A DNA stretch of 48,500 nucleotides from Candidatus Bipolaricaulota bacterium (GTDB lineage: Bacteria; Bipolaricaulota; Bipolaricaulia; UBA7950; UBA9294), in assembly GCA_027007005.1 (NCBI GenBank), contig JALTFO010000213.1, positions 1-48,500 on the forward strand, given 5' to 3'. The translations under genes and the position numbers were made by a program. A model generated the notes under the pieces. It had not been told where the DNA came from. It saw only the letters and a program-made list of their open reading frames with translations, and ran no database searches. Positions 1 through 6,957 of the stretch are shown in pieces (position 1 is the stretch's first letter; each line of letters opens with the position of its first letter).

Positions 1-26
1 TTCTCAAACAGCGTATTCATCTTCAT
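1..26 (-). CDS. Start of a gene leaving the window (partial)
   Basis: On the minus strand an ATG at 26 opens a frame MKMNTLFE that runs off the left edge. An AGGGGAG Shine-Dalgarno sequence lies at 40-34, seven bases before the ATG, which is the only support. No function can be read from eight codons. It would be divergent from the restriction-methylation remnant on its right. Confidence 0.35.
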
Positions 27-56
27 TGATTCACTCCCCTAATGACGATCTTCTAG

Positions 57-698
57 CATCAGAATACCACCACTTACCACTGCCTACCCACTCCAAACGA
101 CAAAGAGCCGAATGTTTTCGATGAATTACTCCAATTCATCGACAGCCGTTTGGAGAAGGTGCACACACCCGATCCCGAACTGCTCCAGCAGCACAACGCC
201 GATGCACTCAACAAGGACTGGCAGATCCCGGAAGGCGCGCCATGGGAGCAGTCCGACGTCGTCCACGACATCCTTGCTTTCCTCGCCGAGCAGATGATCA
301 AACTAAACAGGGAAAAGCAGGAAAAGATCGAAGGATTCTTGGAGTGGCTCGAAGCGGAGCTGGAAGTCAAGCCGGACAAGAAAGGAAATGCTGGAATCGA
401 TGCCGTCTCCGGCAAGACGAAGCTTAGAAGCTACCTCGGCGACTACCAGAAGAACGAGGAAGCGCTATCCTTCGACGAACTTTGGGCGATTCTGCGAAAG
501 AACAAAAACCGCATCGAGCGGAAGCTCACACCGGCATTCATGCAAGAGGTGAAAAAAGCTTACGAGGAGAGCCTGTCCGTCCTCCTTCCCGTCAAACAGC
601 GGCTTCGCCTCACAGATGGCCTGATCGACCAAGTCGTCTATCGCCTCTACGGACTCACGGAAGAAGAGGTTCAAATCGTGCAGGATCAGGAGGAATAG
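57..698 (+). pseudogene. C-terminal remnant of a type IIG restriction/methyltransferase
   Basis: The frame is open from a stop at 54-56 to the TAG at 696-698. The first ATG is at 150, but protein-like sequence (DELLQFIDSRLEKV) already begins near 120, upstream of any ATG, so the reading frame looks cut at its 5' end. The tail, with [20 protein letters not shown] near the end, matches the C-terminal end seen in Eco57I-like and other type IIG restriction-methylation proteins, where it follows the methyltransferase and target-recognition parts. The catalytic methylase motif NPPY and any PD-ExK nuclease are absent, so no activity is expected. Family assignment comes from the recognised C-terminal motif only. 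The stop is two bases before the downstream ATG, so the fragment may still be co-transcribed with it. Confidence 0.6.
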
Positions 699-700
699 CG

Positions 701-1120
701 ATGAAAAGCTACCGTAAAGAACTGTGGTTCGAAACTTCGACTAGGCGCGCGTTTATCAATATTACACCGCAGGTGGAAGAGGCGCTGCGCGAGAGCGGGA
801 TCGAGGAGGGGCTTTGCCTGGTGAACGCAATGCACATCACAGCGAGCGTGTACATCAACGACGACGAACCGGGCCTGCTAGCCGATTACGAGGACTGGCT
901 AGAGGGCCTCGCCCCGCACGAGCCGATCTCGGGCTACCGCCACAACCGCACTGGCGAGGACAACGGCGATGCGCACCTCAAGCGTCAGGTGATGGGCCGC
1001 GAGGTGGTGGTAGCGGTTACCAATGGCAAGCTCGACTTCGGCCCGTGGGAGCAGATCTTCTACGGCGAGTTCGATGGCCGCCGCAGGAAGCGCGTTCTGG
1101 TTAAGATCATCGGCGAATGA
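701..1120 (+). CDS. YjbQ/UPF0047 family protein
   Basis: A 139-residue protein beginning [12 protein letters not shown], the usual size for UPF0047 (YjbQ). Recognisable family features are the N-terminal beta strand with RAFINITP, the [15 protein letters not shown] segment, the [18 protein letters not shown] segment with conserved His and Asp, and a C-terminal [12 protein letters not shown] block. The family forms trimers and some members have been reported to have thiamine phosphate synthase activity; the cellular role is otherwise unclear. The ATG at 701 is preceded by AGGAGG at 689-694, inside the end of the restriction remnant, two bases after which it starts. The start is well supported; the biochemical role is inference from the family. 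Confidence 0.85.
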   Translation: MKSYRKELWFETSTRRAFINITPQVEEALRESGIEEGLCLVNAMHITASVYINDDEPGLLADYEDWLEGLAPHEPISGYRHNRTGEDNGDAHLKRQVMGREVVVAVTNGKLDFGPWEQIFYGEFDGRRRKRVLVKIIGE

Positions 1121-1280
1121 ATCTAGAAATCCCAATCCACTTGTGGCGACGGCAAGCAGAGTGTCCTGTCGAGACTAGCCAAGAGTTCCTGAGGCCCAGA
1201 GAGATCATCGCTCCAAGCAAGAACGCTTGCCGGACGCACCCCGAGCCACAGTCGTGTGAAGGCGAGTCTTTTCTCATTGA
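1121..1280. other. Non-coding spacer before the insertion sequence
   Basis: No convincing reading frame, promoter or RNA gene was seen between the YjbQ-family stop and the left inverted repeat of the insertion sequence. Confidence 0.5.
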
Positions 1281-1821
1281 AAGATGAGCATGAGTGCGTG
1301 AGTTACTAGGTCAATATACGCGGTTTGGAGAAGGAACGAAAGAGCTTGATCTTCTCCTTCTGCATCAGCTTAGCACTTTCCGTGTCACTGCGTTGCTGCT
1401 CCACCTCCTTTAAGGACTCCATCGTTACCCCCTTCTTCAGGAACTGCTCTGGTTTTGTCAGTGTTTGCAGCTTCTCAAACGGGGTAAAGTAGTCGTTGTA
1501 CTTCTTCTTGATCTTTCCCTTCTTATCCACCGTCTCCGTGGCAAACCCGCATGGACGATGGAAGTTCAGGTACTCATTGAACGTCTCCTTGGCCTGTGGA
1601 ATAAGTATTGATGAGGATATTCCACGGGCCGAGTAGAATGACTGGATCTTCGTTGCCTCCGACTGCGGAATGTGCCAGTGGCCCATGTGCTTACGAATGA
1701 TGCTGCCATTCTTTCCCTCTACCAACGCTTGGTCGTTGGTATGACGCGCTCTGCTCTTGGTGAACTCGATCAGTAGCTTGTTCAGTAGTTCCATCACTTT
1801 CTTGTTCACATACTCGCTGCC

Positions 1822-2333
1822 GTAGTACATTCGGAGGAGCAGCCACTGGCTGGGTAAGCTTCCTTGGATAGATAGATGATCTAAGGAGGTAGACAGCAAT
1901 GACTGCTCAACAAAAGTGTAACACGGAGGTTACTCTGGTGGCAATTGATGTTGCCAAGGCCTGGAATGCGGTACTGGTAGAAAAGTGTGATGGCACGCAC
2001 CAGCGTTTTCGAGTGGCGAACACCCGCGCCGACCATGATCGCCTGATGTTGTTCTTGAAGAATCAGACAGGACAGTGTCGAGTAGCGATGGAGCCAACAG
2101 GAAATTATCACCGTCCATTGGCGTACCGATTACTCAGTGAAGGATTCGAAGTACATCTGGTTTCCTCAGTGGCAGCAGCTCGGTTCCGCGAGGCAACGTT
2201 CAACTCCTGGGACAAGAATGATCCCAAGGATGCAGCGGTGATCTTGGACATGCTCAAGCAAGGCAAAGTGCTTTCCTACCATGATCCCGTGACAGCGGGG
2301 ATACACGATCTGCAGGAGATCTCCAAGACATAC
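1822..2333 (+). mobile_element. 512-bp IS110-family fragment inserted in the transposase gene
   Basis: The insert is bounded by a GT dinucleotide at 1822-1823 and again at 2334-2335. Removing it (with one GT) rebuilds the interrupted transposase frame with no base lost or gained. It carries about 75 bp of left end, then the 5' part of an IS110-type transposase gene, and ends inside that gene. IS110 elements recombine at short core dinucleotides and usually leave little or no target duplication, which fits the GT boundaries. The missing 3' two thirds of the gene means this copy is a deletion derivative that could move only in trans, if at all. Confidence 0.7.
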
Positions 2334-2342
2334 GTTATCTGA
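1899..2342 (+). pseudogene. IS110-family transposase, N-terminal domain only
   Basis: 147 codons beginning MTAQQKCNTEVTLVAIDVAK. A strong Shine-Dalgarno (AAGGAGGT) precedes the ATG. The residues IDVAK, MEPTGNYH and KNDPKDA mark the DEDD (RuvC-like) catalytic domain of IS110 transposases: Asp in the first strand, Glu in the second block, and the Asp pair in NDPKDA. The family is normally 320-420 residues with a C-terminal Tnp_20 domain holding a conserved serine; that domain is absent. The frame runs past the insertion boundary and stops at 2340-2342 in target DNA. A truncated, probably inactive gene. Confidence 0.8.
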
Positions 2343-3079
2343 GTGAAACCCATGGATGGTAAATGGATACTGTGGAAGAAGGTTGTTAAGCACCGGTACG
2401 AGGTAGTGTTCACTGATCTTCTCTACACAACCAATCACCTCCCATTGTGTCACTTCATCGATGGTATTGATGTGATATACCCCCTTCTCGCCATTGAGAT
2501 CCCCTTGATGCACCGTGTCCACTCGGATGAATCCCGGCTTACCCTGTGGGTCAGGACGGCGACGTTCACCATATTTACAGGATGATGGCTTGGTCTTCTC
2601 AATGGTCAGGGTGTGGTTGCGGTAGAATGAGCCTTGGCGTAATCGGTACAGGTGAGCAACGGAGATCTCGCTCAGTCTCTGGTACTCACTCCTACCAAAC
2701 AGGTTGTACTCTCGTTTGAAGATGGCTACGGTTGCTTTGCCTGACAACCGCTCGTTGTTGTTGTCCAGTTCCGCCAACAGGAGCTGATCATCCCGGGTAT
2801 ACTTGGTGGGGAACAAGTGTCGTTTGTAGGGCCGCACCCGTACATGACCGCTACGGCGAAACTGGGTGATGAGCCTTGTCAGTTGTGAACAAGAGATCCC
2901 AGTCATCTTCTCCATGTAACGTCTAAGCACCCCTTTCTCCAAACGTGGACGAGAACGGTACTTGTAGGAACGCAATGTACGCTCAATCCAAGCGTAGATC
3001 TCTTCCCGTGAACTTCCCTTGAACGTCAACACATCGCTCGAAGCGAGAAGTGCCTTCAGTTCGCCAATATCCATTACGC

Positions 3080-3147
3080 CTGTCTGCCACACCGGCACAG
3101 GCAGGCGTTTGTCCGCAGTCAAATGGGACAGGCAGGCACGCAGACAG
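3080..3147. repeat. REP-like palindromic repeat unit
   Basis: CTGTCTGC at 3080-3087 is matched by GCAGACAG at 3140-3147 as an 8-bp inverted pair, and ACAGGCAGGC occurs twice inside as a direct repeat (3097-3106 and 3128-3137). This arrangement resembles dispersed REP-type units known in several bacterial groups. It lies at the 5' end of the transposase gene. Whether other copies exist in the genome cannot be seen from this window. Confidence 0.45.
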
Positions 3148-3255
3148 GTGATGTGACCCACGCGCTCGTGATACCAGGGCCATCTCATGCTCACCTCCCA
3201 TGAGATTCTCCCCCTCCCTTCATGCTCATCTTGTGTGAGACAACTCTGATTGACT

Positions 3256-3468
3256 ATGCCCAACACGTACACGGCGGTAACCAAGCAAGATGGTAACTGG
3301 TGGATTGGATGGATCGAAGAAGTCCCCGGCGTCAACTGCCAAGAGCGCACACGAGAAGAGCTTCTTGCCAGCCTAAAGGCGACCCTCTCCGAAGCACTTG
3401 AGTTCAATCGTCAAGATGCGATTCATGCAGCCGAGTCGGACTACACCGAAGAACCAGTCACTGTATGA
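3256..3468 (+). CDS. hicB: HicB-family antitoxin
   Basis: A 70-residue protein from ATG 3256 (an in-frame TTG at 3250 would add two residues). The pattern YTAVTKQDGNWWIGWIEEVPGVNCQERTREE is the partially degraded RNase H-like fold of HicB, in which a beta hairpin containing W-I-G-W-I-EE is followed by a helix (ELLASLKATLSEALEFN). HicB proteins bind and inhibit HicA and often repress their own promoter. It lies directly upstream of hicA and overlaps it by four bases (ATGA), so translation is coupled; the order hicB-hicA is the reverse of the classical one. No DNA-binding domain is visible at the C-terminus, which ends EEPVTV. The start lies only 23 bp from an insertion sequence end, with no strong Shine-Dalgarno. 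Confidence 0.85.
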   Translation: MPNTYTAVTKQDGNWWIGWIEEVPGVNCQERTREELLASLKATLSEALEFNRQDAIHAAESDYTEEPVTV

Positions 3469-3653
3469 AACTTAGGAAGTTCCTGAAACATCTCCGTGAA
3501 CAGGGATGCGTTCTCATCCGAGAAGGGAGCAATCACTCTTGGTGGATGAATCCATCGCAGAACAAGTGCTCGTCAGTCCCTCGCCATTCCGAGATCAGCG
3601 ATCAGTTAGCCAGAAAGATCTGCAAAGACCTAGGGATTCCCTTTAACAAGTAA
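3465..3653 (+). CDS. hicA: HicA-family mRNA interferase toxin
   Basis: 62 residues, typical for HicA. MKLRKFLKHLREQGCVLIREGSNHSWW shows the double-stranded RNA-binding-like fold with the conserved GSNH block; the histidine is the catalytic residue of the family. The C-terminal part carries VPRHSEISDQLARKICKDLGI, matching the usual V-P-x-H-x-E-I/L-x-x-G-T-L-x-x-I-L-K-D-L-G-I ending, so the domain is complete. HicA cleaves mRNA and is held inactive by HicB. Its ATG overlaps the hicB stop. Nothing suggests inactivation, although the shift of GTL to SDQ in the C-terminal motif is a small departure from the common form. Confidence 0.85.
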   Translation: MKLRKFLKHLREQGCVLIREGSNHSWWMNPSQNKCSSVPRHSEISDQLARKICKDLGIPFNK

Positions 3654-4009
3654 CATTAAATGCAGACCCTATCATTGCTTCCATGATTTCAACGTGGTAG
3701 ACAAACCCTCTTGGGCAAGCTGCTCACGCTACAAAAACTGGAAGCGTCAAAGGGCTACCGTCAACTTTACACGTGAAGAACATGCCGTTTCGAGCACGAC
3801 GTCCGCTCGTCCAGGGGCCTCAGAGCAAAATACATGCTCGATAGAGTACCTTACGAGACTAAACGGTTGTGATCAAGACATGCATTCCCATGCCTTGTTG
3901 CGTTAGGCATGCCCATCTTCCTCCTTTCGCGAGAGGTTGACACAACTCATCAAAATACTATAATATTAGTATATTAATTACGCAAGACAACCGCGAAGGA
4001 GGGAAGAAG
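3654..4009. other. Intergenic region between the two toxin-antitoxin modules
   Basis: 356 bp without a credible gene. It holds a diverged 15-bp repeat (AGCTGCTCACGCTAC near 3718) that recurs near 4698, a small hairpin CATGCC/GGCATG at 3889-3911 with an 11-nt loop, and the AbrB-RelE promoter at its right end. The reading frame at 3694-3906 has no start signal or family resemblance. Confidence 0.5.
3937..3972 (+). promoter_or_regulatory. Promoter and palindromic operator of the abrB-relE module
   Basis: TTGACA at 3937-3942 and TATAAT at 3959-3964 are perfect -35 and -10 boxes separated by 16 bp. The inverted repeat ATACTA-TAATAT-TAGTAT (3955-3972) covers the -10 box, an obvious place for the AbrB-type antitoxin to repress its own operon. 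The promoter is seen directly; the repression is inference from how such modules are usually controlled. Confidence 0.75.
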
Positions 4010-4267
4010 ATGCCCATCGTGAAGATCCGTACAAACCGGCAGGTCACTGTTCCCAAGGCAATATTCGATGATCTAGGCCTAAGAGAGGGAGACTTCGTTG
4101 AGGTGAGCATTCAGGGGACTGATATCGTGATTAGGCCAAAACGGCTTGTCGATATGGATGATTCTCTGAGCAGAGAAGAGGAAGAATTGGTTAAGAAGGG
4201 CTTTGAGCAGCTCAAGAATGGCGAGTACATTGCGTGGGATGATCTGAAGCATGAGCTGGACCTGTAG
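4010..4267 (+). CDS. AbrB/MazE-type antitoxin
   Basis: 85 residues. The N-terminus MPIVKIRTNRQVTVPKAIFDDLGLREGDFVEVSIQGTDIVIRPK is a SpoVT/AbrB swapped-hairpin DNA-binding domain, with the typical QVTVPKAIFDDLGL-GD pattern. The acidic C-terminal tail (about residues 48-85, SREEEELVKKGFEQLKNGEYIAWDDLKHELDL) is of the kind that wraps around and blocks a RelE-type toxin. AAGGAGGGAAG precedes the ATG. It overlaps the toxin gene by 17 bases. Its probable operator covers the -10 box upstream. The pairing of an AbrB-fold antitoxin with a RelE-fold toxin is well known. Confidence 0.85.
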   Translation: MPIVKIRTNRQVTVPKAIFDDLGLREGDFVEVSIQGTDIVIRPKRLVDMDDSLSREEEELVKKGFEQLKNGEYIAWDDLKHELDL

Positions 4268-4514
4268 ACTCTCAAATCAAGCCGCCAAGCAGTTCCGTTT
4301 GCCGAAAGACCGCCGCGGACAGATCGCACAGGCGATCGAAGAGATGGGAAGAGATCCCACAAGCGGCGATGTACGGCCAATCAAGAGCGGGAGATTCAAA
4401 GGCGCGTTACGCAAACGTGTGGGGAGTTATCGCATTGTTTTCGCTCTTGACCGGGAGAACAAGGCTGTTAATGTTGCAGCAATCATCCTGCGTACTGGAA
4501 AGACCTATCGTTAA
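4251..4514 (+). CDS. RelE/ParE-superfamily toxin
   Basis: 87 residues. MSWTCRLSNQAAKQFRLPKDRRGQIAQAIEEM gives the two N-terminal helices, and SGRFKGALRKRVGSYRIVFALDRENKAVNVAAIILRTGKTYR gives the beta sheet of the RelE fold with the basic R-x-R-VG-YR-F motif typical of ribosome-dependent mRNA interferases. The C-terminal GKTYR retains the arginine/tyrosine residues used in catalysis by RelE relatives. The start ATG at 4251 lies within the antitoxin gene, so translation is coupled. Whether the target is mRNA (RelE-like) or gyrase (ParE-like) cannot be told from sequence alone, but the YRIVF and KTYR residues favour RelE. Confidence 0.85.
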   Translation: MSWTCRLSNQAAKQFRLPKDRRGQIAQAIEEMGRDPTSGDVRPIKSGRFKGALRKRVGSYRIVFALDRENKAVNVAAIILRTGKTYR

Positions 4515-4811
4515 AGAGAGGTGGAGTCACCTCTGAATCCTGCAAGTGACGTGGCCCACGAAGAGAACCAGGCGTTGGTGTCCTGAAGCAGGCGTAACAG
4601 CTTCATATCCGGGCACACTGTCGCCCCAATCGTTCCATGGTCGAGACAATCGTAGAACTTTGTTGGTACGACATGAAAAACGCAACGTGGCAGGCGAGCT
4701 GCTCACGCTACGAAATCCATGCAGTATGGAAAACGTCCCGAGCAACAGATTGACCTTCAACTTCCATCCAAGTCTTGTCAGATCACATGCTGGAAGATTA
4801 AGGAATGACGA
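4515..4811. other. Intergenic region with diverged repeat
   Basis: 297 bp between the toxin stop and the antiporter stop on the opposite strand. It holds a second copy of the 15-bp sequence AGCTGCTCACGCTAC (about 4698-4712), also preceded by CAACGTGG as in the copy near 3718. No supported gene; reading frames on both strands lack starts with ribosome sites. Confidence 0.45.
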
Positions 4812-6095
4812 TCAGCCCCCGTGGCCATTCTTGGGCATCAGTAGGTTCTTGTTCAGGCCCTTTACCCACACCGTTTCGATGATTACCGAAAAGAGAATTG
4901 TCATAACGGTTGCGGTGAGGATCATTTCCCCCCATGCGATCAGTTGTGGATTGTGGTAGGTTTTCCCCAGCGTTAGAGGCAGACTGGCAAGAGCGGCGGG
5001 TACCACTCCCCGCGGTCCTTCAAGAGATAAAAACAGATATTCCCTCCACTTCCATTTTCCAACTGGTTTTATCAATAAAGCGGCGATTGGGCGGGCGACT
5101 AAGATGACGACCAATGCGATAGCGATGTCTATTAGTGCGTGCCCCGCCAACAGTTTGAGGTCCAGGCTGGCGCCGAGCAGGGTAAAAATCATGATGGTGG
5201 CAAAATTGGAAAGGATCTCATTGAAGTGGACTTCATCACGGATTGCGGTTTTGACTCCTTCTGTGGGTTTGAACTTTCCGAAAATCGAGTCAGTGTTTCC
5301 CAGAAACATTCCGATGACCACTGCCACCAAATAGCCCGATGTATTGGCCCATTCACCAATGAGAAACCCTCCAAAAGCAAGACCCAGTGCATAAACCTCG
5401 GGATACTGTCGTATCTTTAGGACCTCCATCAAGCGGTAGCCGATGATGCCTATTGCGAGGCCGATGGCGATGGCAATGATCGTGACGTAGAGGAAATAAA
5501 TCACTGCTGCAGGATAGAGCGTGGTAAAGTGCGCGATCGCTTCCACCATCTTGACCCGCGGCGCCTCCGGCACAACCAGTGCTACTGCAACGAGCGTGAG
5601 TACAATTCCCAATGGGTCATTGAAGCACGATTCGGTGACAAGAATAACGCGCATGTCCTCCCGAACATGATGTTGTTTGAATAGCGGAATCAATGTCGCA
5701 GGATCAGTGGCAGAGATAATCGCGCCGAATAGAAACCCGGCAAGAAATGGAACATGGAACAAATACGAGAAAAAGAACGCGGCGATGAATGCTGTTACAA
5801 CCAGCCCGAACGTATCTAGCACGCCAATCGTCGGGATATACTTGCGCACGAGCGACCATTTCAAATTGTGTCCTTCGGCAAACAAGATTACGACTAACCC
5901 GAACACCCGCACATATTCAAACAGGTGATGAGCGATTTGGCGGTCGAGCAGCCCCGCTACCGGACCAAAGAGAGTACCGAGTACAATGAGGATCGGAACG
6001 ACGGATATCCCCGTTTTCCGTCCCAGGAGAAATGCTGCGGCACCAAGAGTTAGGATTATTGTTAACGCCAGTATCAGCGAATCAATGTATGGCAA
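4812..6095 (-). CDS. Na+(K+)/H+ antiporter, NhaP/CPA1 type
   Basis: About 427 residues with some 12 membrane helices, matching the cation:proton antiporter-1 family. Visible motifs are FGAIISATDPATLIPLF (the ATDP unwound-helix motif), TESCFNDPLGIVLTLV (the E-S-x-x-NDP motif with the ion-binding Asp), and LEGPRGVVPAALAS near the end (GPRG-VP, found in NhaP). The start is placed at TTG 6095, followed by PYIDSLILALTII, because AAGGAGG (minus strand) lies just before it; an ATG at 6215 would add 40 residues with no membrane segment or family look. It exchanges sodium or potassium for protons at the inner membrane. Gene stands alone on the minus strand, with a promoter candidate at 6203-6232. Confidence 0.85.
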   Translation of the reverse strand: MPYIDSLILALTIILTLGAAAFLLGRKTGISVVPILIVLGTLFGPVAGLLDRQIAHHLFEYVRVFGLVVILFAEGHNLKWSLVRKYIPTIGVLDTFGLVVTAFIAAFFFSYLFHVPFLAGFLFGAIISATDPATLIPLFKQHHVREDMRVILVTESCFNDPLGIVLTLVAVALVVPEAPRVKMVEAIAHFTTLYPAAVIYFLYVTIIAIAIGLAIGIIGYRLMEVLKIRQYPEVYALGLAFGGFLIGEWANTSGYLVAVVIGMFLGNTDSIFGKFKPTEGVKTAIRDEVHFNEILSNFATIMIFTLLGASLDLKLLAGHALIDIAIALVVILVARPIAALLIKPVGKWKWREYLFLSLEGPRGVVPAALASLPLTLGKTYHNPQLIAWGEMILTATVMTILFSVIIETVWVKGLNKNLLMPKNGHGG

Positions 6096-6202
6096 AGCCC
6101 CTCCTTTCCGACAGGGAATTACACCTGCTATCAGCAAATCCCATCCCGGCTCGGTCATCGCGAGTTGAACAAAAACGGGCCACTCGGTCCGTTTACGGGG
6201 TA

Positions 6203-6232
6203 AGTATATACTCACAGTGCGGTGACGGACAA
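6203..6232 (-). promoter_or_regulatory. Candidate promoter of the antiporter gene
   Basis: Reading the minus strand, TTGTCC (6232-6227) and TATACT (6208-6203) are separated by 18 bp. This would start transcription about 100 bases before the TTG start at 6095, supporting the shorter protein over the ATG at 6215, which lies inside the promoter. Confidence 0.45.
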
Positions 6233-6467
6233 CTTATATTGGAGAGTGGATATCCGGAACCGGAGTCCACACGCACGGCAAGTTTCACAATCAGCTTGGA
6301 ATAGTGTCTTTTGTTCCAAGAACGGTTGGTTTTGCAATGAAGGAGCAGAGTGGGTGCGGTAGGGTATCGTGCAGGAGAGCTGCTCATTGCGCAGAGGCAG
6401 AGGAAGAAGGCCAAACTCGCTTGGGCACACGTTCGGGCTCAAGCGGACGATGGATTTCCCCATGACC
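6233..6467. other. Intergenic region upstream of the padR operon
   Basis: No gene is supported here. It includes GCAGGAGAGCTGCTCA near 6368, a partial third match to the repeat near 3718 and 4698, in weaker form. The rest shows no hairpin or RNA gene that I could recognise. Confidence 0.4.
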
Positions 6468-6512
6468 TTGACAACCGTCCAGTTATATCGTATATATGTG
6501 TCAGAGTCACAT
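6468..6512 (+). promoter_or_regulatory. Promoter and PadR-type operator
   Basis: TTGACA (6468-6473), a 17-bp spacer and TATATA (6491-6496) form a near-consensus promoter. The inverted repeat ATGTG-N7-CACAT spans 6496-6512, starting in the -10 box and ending 19 bp before the padR start. It resembles the ATGT-Nx-ACAT sites bound by PadR-family repressors. Autoregulation of the following operon is inferred. Confidence 0.7.
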
Positions 6513-6531
6513 AGAGGAGTGAGAAGAGATC

Positions 6532-6957
6532 GTGCCCAAGAAAGGCAGGCAAACGAAGGTGAAACCATGGTGCAACTGCTATCCTGCAGAGCGTCCTCCC
6601 CGATTTCTGCGACCGTTCCTCCTTCTTCTCCTACGGGAGCGAGAGGGTCACGGCTACGAGCTGATCGAACGCATGCGCAAAATGGGGCTGGAGTACTCTA
6701 TCCAAGACGCGGGCTACGTCTACCGCACACTGCGCGACATGGAGGAGAAGGATCTCATCACATCGCAATGGGACACGAACAACGCTGGGCCGGCCAAACG
6801 GGTTTACGCGATCACCCCACAGGGAGTGGAGATGCTCCACGAGTGGGCGCAGACCGTAGAGAACCTCAAGGTGAGCCTAGAGGCGTTTCTGGAAGCCTAC
6901 GAAGCGATGGAGGGGGAGCAGCTGTATGCACCTAAGATCATTAAAAAGCCATCTTAG
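6532..6957 (+). CDS. PadR-family transcriptional regulator
   Basis: 141 residues from GTG 6532. PRFLRPFLLLLLREREGHGYELIERMRKMGLEYSIQDAGYVYRTLRDMEEKDLITSQWDT is a PadR winged helix: the G-H-GYEL helix, the GYVYRTLRDME recognition helix (usual form G-YP-L-LE), and the wing. A C-terminal coiled region (about 100-130) would dimerise it. Before the domain is a WCNCYP segment, a C-x-C pair that could bind a metal, arsenite or sense redox; this is unusual for simple PadR proteins. The next gene, a transporter, overlaps its 3' end by 32 bases. It probably represses its own operon through the ATGTG-N7-CACAT palindrome. No other in-frame start upstream of the domain is better placed. Confidence 0.8.
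   Translation: MPKKGRQTKVKPWCNCYPAERPPRFLRPFLLLLLREREGHGYELIERMRKMGLEYSIQDAGYVYRTLRDMEEKDLITSQWDTNNAGPAKRVYAITPQGVEMLHEWAQTVENLKVSLEAFLEAYEAMEGEQLYAPKIIKKPS

Larger units (their letters stand above)
1306..3074 (-). pseudogene. DDE (rve-fold) transposase, interrupted
   Basis: Two minus-strand pieces belong to one protein. The N-terminal piece (3074 down to 2336) starts MDIGELKALLASSD, has a helix-turn-helix region and the first catalytic Asp in FIRVDTVHQGD, and ends at HSDN. The C-terminal piece (1823 down to 1306) continues GSEYVNKKV, with the catalytic Glu in ALVEGKNGS. Joining them restores the HSDNGSEY motif and gives 1257 nt, exactly 419 codons including stop, so the insertion is the only break. 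An in-frame ATG at 3188 has a better Shine-Dalgarno (GGGAGGTGA) and would add 38 residues encoded by a repeat-like sequence; I prefer 3074 because the protein-like N-terminus begins there. As it stands the gene cannot make a full transposase. Confidence 0.8.
1281..3232 (-). mobile_element. Insertion sequence with DDE transposase, split by an IS110 piece
   Basis: The sequence AAGATGAGCATGA at 1281-1293 recurs as its reverse complement at 3220-3232, giving 13-bp terminal inverted repeats around the transposase gene. Just outside each repeat, TCTCA recurs at 3-4 bases distance, so the true ends may lie slightly further out. The span is 1952 bp; removing the 512-bp nested insertion gives about 1.44 kb, a normal size for an insertion sequence with one 418-residue transposase. 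No target duplication was clear. Its right end stops 23 bases before the hicB start, so it may supply or have replaced that promoter. Confidence 0.75.

Noticed and set aside
2343-2585. 80-codon plus-strand reading frame
   Set aside because: It is antisense to the N-terminal half of the DDE transposase, whose catalytic motifs are clear.
3694-3906. 70-codon reading frame between the toxin-antitoxin modules
   Set aside because: No Shine-Dalgarno, low-complexity composition unlike neighbouring genes, and overlap with a diverged repeat.
3889-3911. attC-like site (GTTAGGC with hairpin) that would suggest an integron cassette array
   Set aside because: Only the GTTAGGC half fits the consensus; no matching RYYYAAC partner was found and the second module has no such site.
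6096-6215. Longer antiporter N-terminus from ATG 6215
   Set aside because: The added 40 residues lie over a promoter-like sequence and lack membrane features; TTG 6095 has a good ribosome site.
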